Source: Gp6-AA40 sp035492455
Lineage (GTDB): Bacteria > Acidobacteriota > Vicinamibacteria > Vicinamibacterales > UBA2999
DNA length: 64,000 nt
Direction: 5' to 3'
Assembly: GCA_035492455.1 (NCBI GenBank)
Contig: DATJJE010000071.1
Coordinates: forward strand, 124,001 to 188,000
Below are positions 24,541 to 32,448 of this stretch, one piece after another. The notes under the pieces are model-generated. The model ran no database searches, was not told the DNA's origin, and was given only the letters and a program-made list of their open reading frames with translations. Position numbers and translations under genes: made by a program. How positions within the stretch are numbered: position 1 is the stretch's first letter; every line of letters starts with the position of its first letter.

Positions 24541-24590
24541 CACGGCCGCGCCGTAGTGTTATTTATCTCGCACGTGCGAGAAAAATAACA
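24537..24590 (+). promoter_or_regulatory. BlaI promoter and palindromic operator
   Basis: A -35 TTGACA (24537-24542), a 17-base spacer and a -10 TATTTA (24560-24565) form a near-consensus promoter. A 34-base palindrome at 24557-24590 (arms TGTTATTT / AAATAACA, core CTCGCACGTGCGAG, one A-A mismatch) covers the -10 and reaches almost to the start codon. BlaI/MecI dimers bind such dyads, so autorepression by covering the -10 is expected. The -35 overlaps the stop of the amidohydrolase gene. Confidence 0.88.
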
Positions 24591-24592
24591 TC

Positions 24593-24982
24593 ATGGTGAA
24601 GACGCTGCATGCCGTGCTGAGCCGCCGCGAGCGGCAGATCATCGACATCCTCTATCGCCGGGGGCGCGCCACCGCCGCCGACGTGATGGAGGATCTTCCC
24701 GCCGACACGACATATTCGACCGTACGCACACAGCTGCGCGTGCTCGAGGACAAAGGCCACGTCCGCCACGACCAGGATGGGCAGCGCTACGTCTACAGCC
24801 CCGCCGTGCCGCGCGGAACCGTGCGGCGATCGGCGCTGAAACACCTCGTGGAGACGTTTTATGAAGGATCCGTGGAGCAGGCCGTGGCTGCGCTCCTCGG
24901 AGGAGAAGGCTCACGTCTGACCGACGAAGAGCTCGATCGCATTGAAGATTTGATCAAGAAGGCGAGGAAGGAAGGCGCGTGA
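24593..24982 (+). CDS. BlaI/MecI/CopY-type repressor
   Basis: 129 residues. The N-terminal winged helix is typical of the family (LSRRERQIIDILYRRGRATAADVMEDL, then TYSTVRTQLRVLEDKGHVRH), and the C-terminal part forms the dimerisation helices, including the stretch around ALKHLVETFYEGS that is cleaved or altered on induction in relatives. It should repress its own operon by binding the palindrome at 24557-24590. It is coupled to the M56 sensor gene by a one-base stop/start overlap (TGATG). The inducing signal need not be a beta-lactam: the sensor has no penicillin-binding domain. Confidence 0.92.
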   Translation: MVKTLHAVLSRRERQIIDILYRRGRATAADVMEDLPADTTYSTVRTQLRVLEDKGHVRHDQDGQRYVYSPAVPRGTVRRSALKHLVETFYEGSVEQAVAALLGGEGSRLTDEELDRIEDLIKKARKEGA

Positions 24983-26622
24983 TGACCCTGATGGCGCTGC
25001 TGGTCAAGACGTCGCTGATTCTCACGCTCGGCATACTGGCCGAGTTCGCGCTGCGCCGGCGGTCGGCGGCTGTGCGCCACTGGATCCTGTTGTCGACGCT
25101 CTTCTCCGCTGCGGCGGCTCCGGTGGTCGGTCTTCTGACACCGTCCTGGAGCATACCTGCGACATTGCCTCCCGCGTCGGAGAGGGCAGCTGTCGTCAAT
25201 GTGTCGTTCGGTCCGGTATCCACTCCCGAGGCGCCAGCCTCGCCCGCGACCGTGCCTGCATCGGGGTCCTCATCGGCGATGAGTCATGTGATCACGACTG
25301 CCGCGGTGCCCGTCTGGTTGCTCGGCATCGCGGCCAACCTGTCGCTGCTGCTGATTGGCATGTTCCGGCTGACGCGACTTCGGTCCACACACGCGCGCAT
25401 CGACCCATCCATTACGGAGTCAATCACCCGTGTGTCTGCACTCTTCGGCTTGCAGCGGCGCGTCACGATGATTCGCAGCACTCGACGTGCCGTCATCGTC
25501 ACGTGGGGTGCGCTGAATCCCAAGGTTGTAGTGCCCGCTGACGTCGACGAGTGGCCACACGAGAGGCTCGACGTGGTGCTCGCGCATGAAGTCGCACACA
25601 TTACACGGGGCGACTGGCTTGCGCAGACCGCAGCGGAGGTCTGCAAGGCCATTTATTGGTTCAATCCGCTGTTCTGGGTGGCATGCACGCGCCTGCGTTA
25701 TGAGAGCGAACGGGCGTGCGACGACATGGTGATGAACATGGGCGTCACGAGTCAGGTGTACGCCACCGAGCTGCTGGAGATCGCGCGCAGCTTTGGACGC
25801 CACCGTCAGCCCTGGCTGCCCGCGCCGGCGATGGCGTCCCGTCCCTCCAACCTTGAAAGGAGAGTCCGCGCCATGCTCAATGCCCGTCTCGATCGCGGTC
25901 CCATCACGCGAGGAGGGCGATGGGTGTCAGCCCTCGCGCTCGTCGCCATCATGCTGCCGATCGCGACTTTCGCCCAAGGCGGATTCGTGACGTTCTCTGG
26001 AACCGTCGTCGATCCGCAGGATCGTCTGCTTCCGGCCGCCACTGTGACGGTGAGCGATGCGCGCCGCGACGTGAAACACGAGACGAAGACCGATCGCAAC
26101 GGACGCTTCGAGCTGGTGGGTCTGCCTGCCGGTGATTACTCGATTGAGGTGAAGCTTGCTGGCTTCCGTACTCTGACCGACACACTGACGGTCAACGGCG
26201 AGTCGGTCGATCGCACGTTGAAAATGCAGGTCGGCGAACTGCAGGAGACGATTACCGTTATTGGCGACGACGGCGTGGTCACCGGTAGCCGCTCGACTGG
26301 CAACGCGTTGAAGAAGCGACCGAACCCCACGTGCGCGCCAGGCGCCACCAGCGGTGTCGGAGGCAACATTCGACCGCCCCATAAGGTAAAGGATGTGCGA
26401 CCGGGCTATCCGGGCTTCAGTGGGAATGTTCAGCTCGCAGCCACGATCGGGCCCGATGGCTCGGTCACCGACGTGCAGGTCGTGAAGTCTGATCGTCCCG
26501 AACTGGTAGGCTCCGCCGTCGACGCGGTCAGGCAGTGGGAATTCGATTCGACGCTGCTCAACTGCGTCCCGATCGAAGTGCATATGAACGTGAGTATCGG
26601 GTTCTACCAAAACCAGAAGTGA
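24982..26622 (+). CDS. M56 (BlaR1-like) membrane peptidase with regulatory and TonB-like domains
   Basis: 546 residues. Membrane helices at about 6-20, 32-50, 103-128 and 312-328 flank an M56 metallopeptidase domain with HEVAH (202-206) and the third zinc ligand in RYESERACDD (E241/E243). It then carries a carboxypeptidase-regulatory-like beta-sandwich (from about 337: FSGTVVDPQDRLLPAATV) and a TonB C-terminal-like domain (about 455-546: VQLAATIGPDGSVTDVQVV). On sensing a signal it would inactivate BlaI. An alternative GTG start lies one codon upstream. The penicillin sensor of classical BlaR1 is replaced by these exported domains. Confidence 0.88.
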   Translation: MTLMALLVKTSLILTLGILAEFALRRRSAAVRHWILLSTLFSAAAAPVVGLLTPSWSIPATLPPASERAAVVNVSFGPVSTPEAPASPATVPASGSSSAMSHVITTAAVPVWLLGIAANLSLLLIGMFRLTRLRSTHARIDPSITESITRVSALFGLQRRVTMIRSTRRAVIVTWGALNPKVVVPADVDEWPHERLDVVLAHEVAHITRGDWLAQTAAEVCKAIYWFNPLFWVACTRLRYESERACDDMVMNMGVTSQVYATELLEIARSFGRHRQPWLPAPAMASRPSNLERRVRAMLNARLDRGPITRGGRWVSALALVAIMLPIATFAQGGFVTFSGTVVDPQDRLLPAATVTVSDARRDVKHETKTDRNGRFELVGLPAGDYSIEVKLAGFRTLTDTLTVNGESVDRTLKMQVGELQETITVIGDDGVVTGSRSTGNALKKRPNPTCAPGATSGVGGNIRPPHKVKDVRPGYPGFSGNVQLAATIGPDGSVTDVQVVKSDRPELVGSAVDAVRQWEFDSTLLNCVPIEVHMNVSIGFYQNQK

Positions 26623-26636
26623 TGACGGGCCAAACA

Positions 26637-26692
26637 GCCACGAAGGCACGGGGATATGAAATCTCCGTGTCTCCGTTCCTCCGTGGTTCGTG
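26637..26692 (+). repeat. Word tract (CACGAAGG / TCTCCGTG), inverted arms
   Basis: CCACGAAGGCACGGGG and, after a short loop, ATCTCCGTGTCTCCGTTCCTCCGTGGTTCGTG form imperfect complementary arms between two co-oriented genes. The transcript would fold into a hairpin and may end the BlaI operon. Confidence 0.6.
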
Positions 26693-26708
26693 ATCTAGAA
26701 TCGATGGG

Positions 26709-27713
26709 ATGCAGCTGCGAGAGCTGAACGTCGGATGTTTCGGCGGCGGTACGGGGCTGCCCAGCCTTCTCGGCGGACTCAAGACCAATCCCTGGCTCCA
26801 TCTCAACGCCGTCGTCACGATGTTCGACAGCGGCGGCAGCTCCGGCCAACTCCGCGACGAGCTCGGCGTGCTGCCGCCGGGTGACGTCCTGAAGTGTGCG
26901 CTGGCGTTGGCGCGCAACGAGGGCGAGGCGCGGCGCGTCCTGTTGTCGCGGCTGCCGGCGCTCGAGCATCACGCGAGGCTCGGCGGCCACACCGGCGGCA
27001 ACCTGCTGCTGTCGATGATGGAGCAGTACAGCGGCGACTTTCTCGCGGCGGTGGACGGCTTGCGCGTGCTGCTCGGATGCAAAGGCAAGGTGTGGCCGGT
27101 GAGCGTCGAGCCTGCGTCGGTGTGCGCCGAGTACGGCGATGGCACGGTGACGCGCGGCGAGGTGGAGGTCGATGCGGGGCAGAGCCGCGGGCATCAGGTC
27201 CGTCGACTGTGGCTCGAGCCCGAGGCGTCGATTCATCCAGCCGTTGCCGATGCGGTCCGCCGATTTGACGCGGTCATCATCGGACCCGGAAGCTTCTTCA
27301 CCAGCATCCTGCCGCCGCTGCTCGTGCGCGGCGTGCGCGAGGCCATCGGCGACGTGCGCGGGCCGATCATCCTGATTGCGAATCTGCTTACTGAAGGCCA
27401 CGGCATGGCGGGTTTCACCGCCGCGGAAGCGGCGCGTTGGGTATCGGACGCGATCGGCAGGCCGATTGACGTCGTCATCGCCAACACCGGCCGCCCGTCG
27501 GCAGAAGGGCTGATGAAGTACGCCGCCGAGCACAAACAGCCGCTCGAAATCGGCGAGTTCGACTCGGATACCGAGGTCGTCGAGGGACGTTTCTGGTGCA
27601 CGGAGATCGCGCGTCACGATCGCCGGCGTCTATCCTTCGCCGTGTGGAGCGTGTTAAGTGAACGCCTGCTTCAACACGAGCCTACGCCCGTGACGACGTC
27701 CTCCGCTTCGTAG
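26709..27713 (+). CDS. yvcK: YvcK/CofD-like gluconeogenesis factor
   Basis: 334 residues of the CofD/YvcK family. GCFGGGTGLPSLLGGLK is the nucleotide-binding loop; FDSGGSSGQLRDELGVLPPGD, GHTGGNLLL and IIGPGSFFTSILPPLLVRG are diagnostic. YvcK proteins bind UDP-sugars and help balance central carbon and peptidoglycan metabolism. Here the usual partners (RapZ, WhiA) are not adjacent. The 3' end overlaps the convergent phosphoesterase gene by 32 bases. Confidence 0.92.
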   Translation: MQLRELNVGCFGGGTGLPSLLGGLKTNPWLHLNAVVTMFDSGGSSGQLRDELGVLPPGDVLKCALALARNEGEARRVLLSRLPALEHHARLGGHTGGNLLLSMMEQYSGDFLAAVDGLRVLLGCKGKVWPVSVEPASVCAEYGDGTVTRGEVEVDAGQSRGHQVRRLWLEPEASIHPAVADAVRRFDAVIIGPGSFFTSILPPLLVRGVREAIGDVRGPIILIANLLTEGHGMAGFTAAEAARWVSDAIGRPIDVVIANTGRPSAEGLMKYAAEHKQPLEIGEFDSDTEVVEGRFWCTEIARHDRRRLSFAVWSVLSERLLQHEPTPVTTSSAS

Positions 27714-28509
27714 CAGTCCGCTTTACTGCACGCGGAGAACGCTTTGCACCCTTTGCACCCTTCGCACCCTTCGCACCTTCGGACGCACCTTTCGCACCCA
27801 TCGCACCCGTCGCACCCGTCGCACCCCTCATCTCGAGTGCACGTCTGATGATCTTCTCGAACATCGCGCCGGCTTCACCTCCAGAGGCGGGCCGATGCGA
27901 GATCCAGATGTCCGGGTTGCCTTCGGCGAGGATGTCGGCGAAGTCGCCCTGGCTCTTGACGCTGAGTGGTGCGAACTCCGAGATGTCGACGTCGCCTGCC
28001 CAGTCATCGCGGTGCTTGATCAGCAGCCACGATCGGTCGCCGCCGCCCGCCCATTTTCCTTTCGTGCGAACGAGCACCCACGATCCCTTCAGCTTGTAGC
28101 CATCAAGGGTGAACTTCAGGTCCCCCTTCTTCAGCGCCGCCTCCACATCGTCGACTTCGGGAGTCCACGTGCCCTGGTCCCACAGCATGACGATGCCGGC
28201 GCCGTAGCCCGACGGAATGACGCCTTCGAACGTGCCGTACTCAATCGGATGGTCCTCGACCATCATCGCGAGCCGTTTGGTTTTTGGATCGAGCGAGGGC
28301 CCCTTCGGCACCGCCCACGACAGCAGAACGCCGTCGTGCTCGAGGCGGAAGTCGTAGTGCAGATGGCTGGCGAGATGTTTCTGCACGCAGAAGAAGCGCG
28401 GCTTGGCGCCGTTCGTTTTCTTCGCGCGCTCGGCAGCGAGCTTGAGATCGCCGGACGGCTCCGGGCTTTCCTTGAAATTGCGTTTTGCTTTGTATTTTTC
28501 CAGCGCCAC
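27682..28509 (-). CDS. Stand-alone LigD-type 3'-phosphoesterase with G-A-K tail
   Basis: 275 residues. The LigD phosphoesterase pattern is complete: KYKAKRNFKESPEPSG, FCVQKHLASHLHYDFRLEHDG (catalytic His/Asp), PKGPSLDPKTKRLA, EDHPIEYGTFEG, GSWVLVRTK and WLLIKHRD. These enzymes trim 3'-phosphates and ribonucleotides at DNA breaks during end joining; no Ku or ligase lies in this window. The GTG at 28509 matches the family N-terminus and has GGAG upstream. The C-terminus is a low-complexity Gly-Ala-Lys repeat followed by a basic stretch, probably DNA binding, encoded by a tandem tract. Confidence 0.9.
   Translation of the reverse strand: MALEKYKAKRNFKESPEPSGDLKLAAERAKKTNGAKPRFFCVQKHLASHLHYDFRLEHDGVLLSWAVPKGPSLDPKTKRLAMMVEDHPIEYGTFEGVIPSGYGAGIVMLWDQGTWTPEVDDVEAALKKGDLKFTLDGYKLKGSWVLVRTKGKWAGGGDRSWLLIKHRDDWAGDVDISEFAPLSVKSQGDFADILAEGNPDIWISHRPASGGEAGAMFEKIIRRALEMRGATGATGAMGAKGASEGAKGAKGAKGAKRSPRAVKRTATKRRTSSRA
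27741..27829 (-). repeat. Tandem word tract (GGGTGCGAA) encoding a G-A-K tail
   Basis: About ten units of TTCGCACCC/GTCGCACCC (plus-strand view) repeat at 9-base steps with small changes; a period of nine keeps the reading frame of the phosphoesterase gene. On the minus strand it reads as Gly-Ala-Lys or Gly-Ala-Thr triplets. It resembles the intergenic word tracts but is regular and in frame. Confidence 0.75.
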
Positions 28510-28511
28510 CG

Positions 28512-29864
28512 TTAACGGACTCCGCCCATCAGACGTTTGATCGGTTTGACCAACAAGAACACGATCGCGGAGGTGACGAACAGGATCACCGCGACCTCGC
28601 CGAAATACTGCTGCAGCGGCATGCTGACGAAGAACCGCGCCGACGATCCAGCCAACATGTTGCCGAACGCATTCGACAGCAGCCAGACGCCCATCATCAG
28701 GCCGAGAATGCGGGCCGGCGCCAGCTTGGTGACCGCGCTCAGGCCGACCGGGTAGAGGCACAGCTCGCCGAGTTCTGACACCGCGTAGGACACGACGAGC
28801 CACCAGGGGCTGACACGGGTGCCCGCGCCTTGCGCCATCGCTCCAGCCGGCACGAGCACCGCAAACGCAACACCCATGAACAGCACGCCCAGCGCAAGTT
28901 TCGCCGGAACGGACGGATCGCGATCGCCGAGGCGTACCCAGATCCACGCGAAGATCGGCGCAAACGTGATGACGAAGATTGGCTGCACCGATTGGAACCA
29001 CGAGGACGGGAACGAGAAGCCGAAGACCTGCAGGCGAGTGTAACGATCCGCAAACAGCGCGAGTGTGGAACCCGCCTGCTCGTACGCGCCCCAGAACAGA
29101 ATCGCGACGAGGAAGAAGATGACGATGGCGCCCATGCGCTTCCATTCGGTCGTCGTGAACCCGCGCGGCGGTGCCGCTTCCGCCTTCGCGCTTCGCGCTC
29201 CGCCGGCCGACTCGGCCGTCGCCACAGGCGACCGCAGCCGATTCCGCCCGACCACGTACTGGATCAGGCCCGCCGTCATGCCGACGCCGGCGCACGCGAA
29301 GCCGACGTGCCAGTCAACCTTCTGCGCGAGATACCCGGCGATGAGCGGACCGAACAGCGCTCCGAGATTGATCCCCATGTAGAAGATCGAGAAGCCGGCG
29401 TCGCGGCGTGAATCACCCGGCTGGTAGAGCGCGCCGACGAGCGTGCTCACGTTCGGCTTCAGCAGCCCGGTTCCGATGACGATGAATATCAGGCCCGAGT
29501 AGAAGAAAGGAAGCGGCTTGAACGCCAGCGTGAAGTGTCCGAGCGCGATGACGATGCCCCCGATGAGCACGCTGCGGTACTGGCCCAGCCACCGATCGGC
29601 GACGATGCCGCCGAGAATCGAAGCGCCCCACGCGGAGCCTGTATACAGCCCGTAGACGTTTCCCGCGTTGGCGTCCGCGAAGCCGAGCCCGCCGTCGGCG
29701 ACGGAAGCGGTCATGTAGTAGATGAGGAACGCGCGCATGCCGTAGTAGCTGAAACGCTCCCACATCTCTGTGAAGAACAATGTGGAGAGGCCGCGCGGAT
29801 GGCCGAAAAACCCTCGTTCGAGTTGTTCCGGGCGTTCGAGTCGTTCTACGGCGGGCGTCGCCAT
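28512..29864 (-). CDS. POT (PTR2) family proton-coupled peptide transporter
   Basis: 450 residues with about 12-14 membrane helices. Signatures include GHPRGLSTLFFTEMWERFSY at the N-terminus (the ExxER-type motif in helix 1), GGIVADRWLGQYRSVLIGG, the FSIFYMGINLGALFGPLIAG block typical of PTR2, and a late TSA..LLVK helix. It imports di- and tripeptides with protons. The ATG at 29864 precedes the conserved N-terminus directly. Its stop lies 2 bases before the GTG of the phosphoesterase gene, so the two are probably co-transcribed by chance of packing. Confidence 0.92.
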   Translation of the reverse strand: MATPAVERLERPEQLERGFFGHPRGLSTLFFTEMWERFSYYGMRAFLIYYMTASVADGGLGFADANAGNVYGLYTGSAWGASILGGIVADRWLGQYRSVLIGGIVIALGHFTLAFKPLPFFYSGLIFIVIGTGLLKPNVSTLVGALYQPGDSRRDAGFSIFYMGINLGALFGPLIAGYLAQKVDWHVGFACAGVGMTAGLIQYVVGRNRLRSPVATAESAGGARSAKAEAAPPRGFTTTEWKRMGAIVIFFLVAILFWGAYEQAGSTLALFADRYTRLQVFGFSFPSSWFQSVQPIFVITFAPIFAWIWVRLGDRDPSVPAKLALGVLFMGVAFAVLVPAGAMAQGAGTRVSPWWLVVSYAVSELGELCLYPVGLSAVTKLAPARILGLMMGVWLLSNAFGNMLAGSSARFFVSMPLQQYFGEVAVILFVTSAIVFLLVKPIKRLMGGVR

Positions 29865-29892
29865 GCGCAAAGAATAACTCCCAAACCGTAAA

Positions 29893-31167
29893 ATGACCTC
29901 TGTGCGCGTACTTCTCATTTCGACCTACGACCTGGGCCGTCAGCCGTTCGGCCTTGCGCTGCCGGCGGCATGGTTGCGGCAGGCCGGCGTGGACGTCGAC
30001 TGCGTCGATACGTCGCGCGAGAAGCTGACCGACGAGCGGATCGGGTCCGCCGGCCTCGTGGCGTTCTATCTGCCGATGCACACGGCGACGCGACTCGCCT
30101 CGCCGCTGATCGACCGCATCAGACGCGTCAACCCGGTGGCGGCGCTTGCGGCCTACGGGTTGTACGCGCCGATCAATGAGGTGTGGCTGCGCGAGAAGGG
30201 CGTCGCGCACGTACTTGGACCGAAAGGTGAACAGGAATTGGTTTCGCTGTGTGCCGGAAAAGCCGGGTCCCTTGGGACTCGGCAGATCGGCGCGACGCCC
30301 GAACGATCTCGGTTGCTGCCGCTTGCGCGATATGCCGCTCTGCAGCTTCCCGATGGTTCGCGGCGCGTCGTCGGCAGCACCGACGCCACACGCGGCTGCA
30401 AACATCTCTGTCGGCATTGCCCGATTGTGCCGGTCTATAACGGTCGCTTTCACGCAATCCCGGCCGACGCGGTTCTCGCCGATGTTCGTCAGCAGGTCGC
30501 GAGCGGCGCACAGCACATCTCGTTCGGCGACCCCGACTTTTTCAACGGTCCCACGCACGCGCGGCGCATCGTCGAGCGGCTCGCAGCGGAATTCCAGGGG
30601 CTGACCTACGACGTCACGATCAAGATCGAACACCTCCTGAAGCACAGAACAATGCTGCCGCTGCTCGCGCAGACCGGATGTCTGTTCGTCACGAGCGCGG
30701 TCGAGTCGATCGACGATGTGGTCCTGAACCATCTGCGCAAAGGCCATACGCGGGCGGACTTCGTTGCGGCGGTTCACCTCTGTCGCGATGCCGGCCTCGC
30801 TTTGTCGCCGACCTTTGTGCCATTCACACCGTGGACGACGCTCGACGGGTATGACGAGCTACGGCAAACGCTCGACCGGCTCGAGCTGACAGAACAGGTC
30901 GCGCCGATTCAGCTGGCGATTCGGCTGCTCATCACAAACGGATCCCCGCTGCTGGAGCTGCCGGACATTCAGGCGGTCGTCACCGAGTTCGATCCGGCAT
31001 CGCTCACGTGGCCATGGCGCCACCGCGATCCACGAGTCGATGCGCTGCAGCAGGAGGTGATGCTCGGCGTCATGTCGAGATCCAAACAGCCGCGCACCGT
31101 GCCGCACATGACCGAAGCGTGGTACTGCTGCGCCGAGCCCTCGGCGGAGGACATGCGGCTCATTTGA
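29893..31167 (+). CDS. Radical SAM protein with CCAEP C-terminal tail
   Basis: 424 residues. An N-terminal Rossmann-like region resembling B12-binding domains (VRVLLISTYDLGRQPFGLAL) is followed by a radical SAM core with C169-x3-C173-x2-C176 for the 4Fe-4S cluster, HISFGDPDFFNGP (substrate/SAM strand) and SPTFVPFTPWTT. The C-terminus carries AWYCCAEPS (C412, C413), the mark of the CUAEP/CCAEP-tail radical SAM (seleno)protein family, here with Cys codons TGC TGC. The product is unknown. The stop overlaps the TTG start of the ATP-grasp gene (TTGA), so both are made together. Confidence 0.85.
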   Translation: MTSVRVLLISTYDLGRQPFGLALPAAWLRQAGVDVDCVDTSREKLTDERIGSAGLVAFYLPMHTATRLASPLIDRIRRVNPVAALAAYGLYAPINEVWLREKGVAHVLGPKGEQELVSLCAGKAGSLGTRQIGATPERSRLLPLARYAALQLPDGSRRVVGSTDATRGCKHLCRHCPIVPVYNGRFHAIPADAVLADVRQQVASGAQHISFGDPDFFNGPTHARRIVERLAAEFQGLTYDVTIKIEHLLKHRTMLPLLAQTGCLFVTSAVESIDDVVLNHLRKGHTRADFVAAVHLCRDAGLALSPTFVPFTPWTTLDGYDELRQTLDRLELTEQVAPIQLAIRLLITNGSPLLELPDIQAVVTEFDPASLTWPWRHRDPRVDALQQEVMLGVMSRSKQPRTVPHMTEAWYCCAEPSAEDMRLI

Positions 31168-32423
31168 AGCGCGTTCTCATCATCGCAACGACGACGGGAT
31201 ACCAGATTCGATCGTTCGGCGAGGCCGCCGAGAAGCTCGGCGTCCGCCTGGTGTTTGCCAGCGATCGATGCGACCAGCTCGAAGACCCGTGGTGGGATCA
31301 GGCGATTCCGGTCCGGTTCTTCGACGAGCCTGGATCGCTGCACGCGGTCATCGAAGGGATGGTGGCAAATCCCCCGGACGGTGTCATCGCGGTAGGCGAT
31401 CGACCTGTGACGCTGGCCGCGCGCGTCAACGAAGTCTTCGGCCTGCCGGGTCATCCTGTCGGCGCCGCACTCGCCAGTCGTAACAAGCTGGAGAGCCGGC
31501 GTTCGTTGCAAGCGGCCGGGTTGGCAGTGCCGGCGTTCCGCGCGGTGTCACTTGCTGACGATCCGCGCGAGCTGTCGTTGACCTTCGCGTATCCAGCCGT
31601 TGTGAAGCCTCTCGCCATGTCCGGCAGCCGCGGCGTCATCAGAGTCGACAACAGTTGCGACTTCGTCCGCGCCTTCGAGCGTCTGCGGACGTTGATGCAT
31701 CAGTCCGACGTCCGCATCGAGCGCGACGCGGCGCACACCGTGCTGCTGGTCGAGACGTTCATTCCCGGCCGCGAATACGCCGTCGAGGGCGTGCTGACCA
31801 ATGGCACCTTCCAGATGCTGGCGATCTTCGACAAGCCGGATCCACTCGAGGGCCCGTTCTTCGAGGAGACACTCTATGTGACGCCGTCACGCGAGCCGGC
31901 GCTGGTGCAGGATGCGATTGCAACCGCCGTAGCCTCAGGTGCGACAGCGCTCGGACTGCGCCACGGCCCACTCCACGCCGAGTGTCGCGTAAACGACGCG
32001 GGCGTGCATCTGCTCGAGATCGCCGCACGCCCGATTGGCGGTCTCTGTTCGAAGGCGCTTCGCTTTGTATCGCCAGGCGGCGAAGCGTCGCTCGAAGAGG
32101 TGCTGCTGCGCCATGCCTTGCGGCAGGACGTGAGCGCGTTCAGCCGCGAGCGCCGGGCCTCGGGCGTAATGATGATTCCAATTCCACACCGCGGTGTATT
32201 CAAATCGGTCGATGGCGAGCGCGACGCGCGCGCCGTCCCGGACATCGTCGATCTGAACATCACCGCCAAGCGGGACGCGATGCTGATTCCGCTGCCGGAA
32301 GGTCGAAGCTACCTCGGGTTCATCTTCGCGCGCGCGACGACACCGCTCGCCGTGGAGCAGGCGCTCCGCGCCGCGCACGCGAAGCTGCACTTCAGGATCG
32401 ATCGCGAAATCGCACTCGTCTGA
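31164..32423 (+). CDS. ATP-grasp ligase coupled to the radical SAM protein
   Basis: 419 residues, soluble. After an N-terminal preATP-grasp Rossmann part (VLIIATTTGYQIRSFGEAAEKL), ATP-grasp motifs follow in order: YPAVVKPLAMSGSRGVIRV, LLVETFIPGREYAVEGVL and GPLHAECRVNDAGVHLLEIAARPIGG (metal-binding Glu/Asn). The C-terminal domain resembles that of carboxylate-amine ligases. It should join a carboxylate to an amine or thiol via an acyl-phosphate. The TTG start is set by the 4-base overlap with the radical SAM stop. Substrate unknown; the tight pairing argues for one pathway. Confidence 0.87.
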   Translation: MKRVLIIATTTGYQIRSFGEAAEKLGVRLVFASDRCDQLEDPWWDQAIPVRFFDEPGSLHAVIEGMVANPPDGVIAVGDRPVTLAARVNEVFGLPGHPVGAALASRNKLESRRSLQAAGLAVPAFRAVSLADDPRELSLTFAYPAVVKPLAMSGSRGVIRVDNSCDFVRAFERLRTLMHQSDVRIERDAAHTVLLVETFIPGREYAVEGVLTNGTFQMLAIFDKPDPLEGPFFEETLYVTPSREPALVQDAIATAVASGATALGLRHGPLHAECRVNDAGVHLLEIAARPIGGLCSKALRFVSPGGEASLEEVLLRHALRQDVSAFSRERRASGVMMIPIPHRGVFKSVDGERDARAVPDIVDLNITAKRDAMLIPLPEGRSYLGFIFARATTPLAVEQALRAAHAKLHFRIDREIALV

Positions 32424-32448
32424 CGATGGCGAACCTGGTTCGTATCCG

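Noticed and set aside
27741..27829. CRISPR-like array of short repeats
   Set aside because: Units are 9 bases with no spacers and no cas genes; it is a tandem coding repeat.
29413..30777. 454-codon minus-strand frame across the POT/radical SAM junction
   Set aside because: It covers the 5' parts of two strong genes in another frame and shows no family resemblance.
31125..31140. Selenocysteine codon in the radical SAM tail
   Set aside because: Both positions are TGC; no in-frame TGA and no SECIS-like hairpin is needed.
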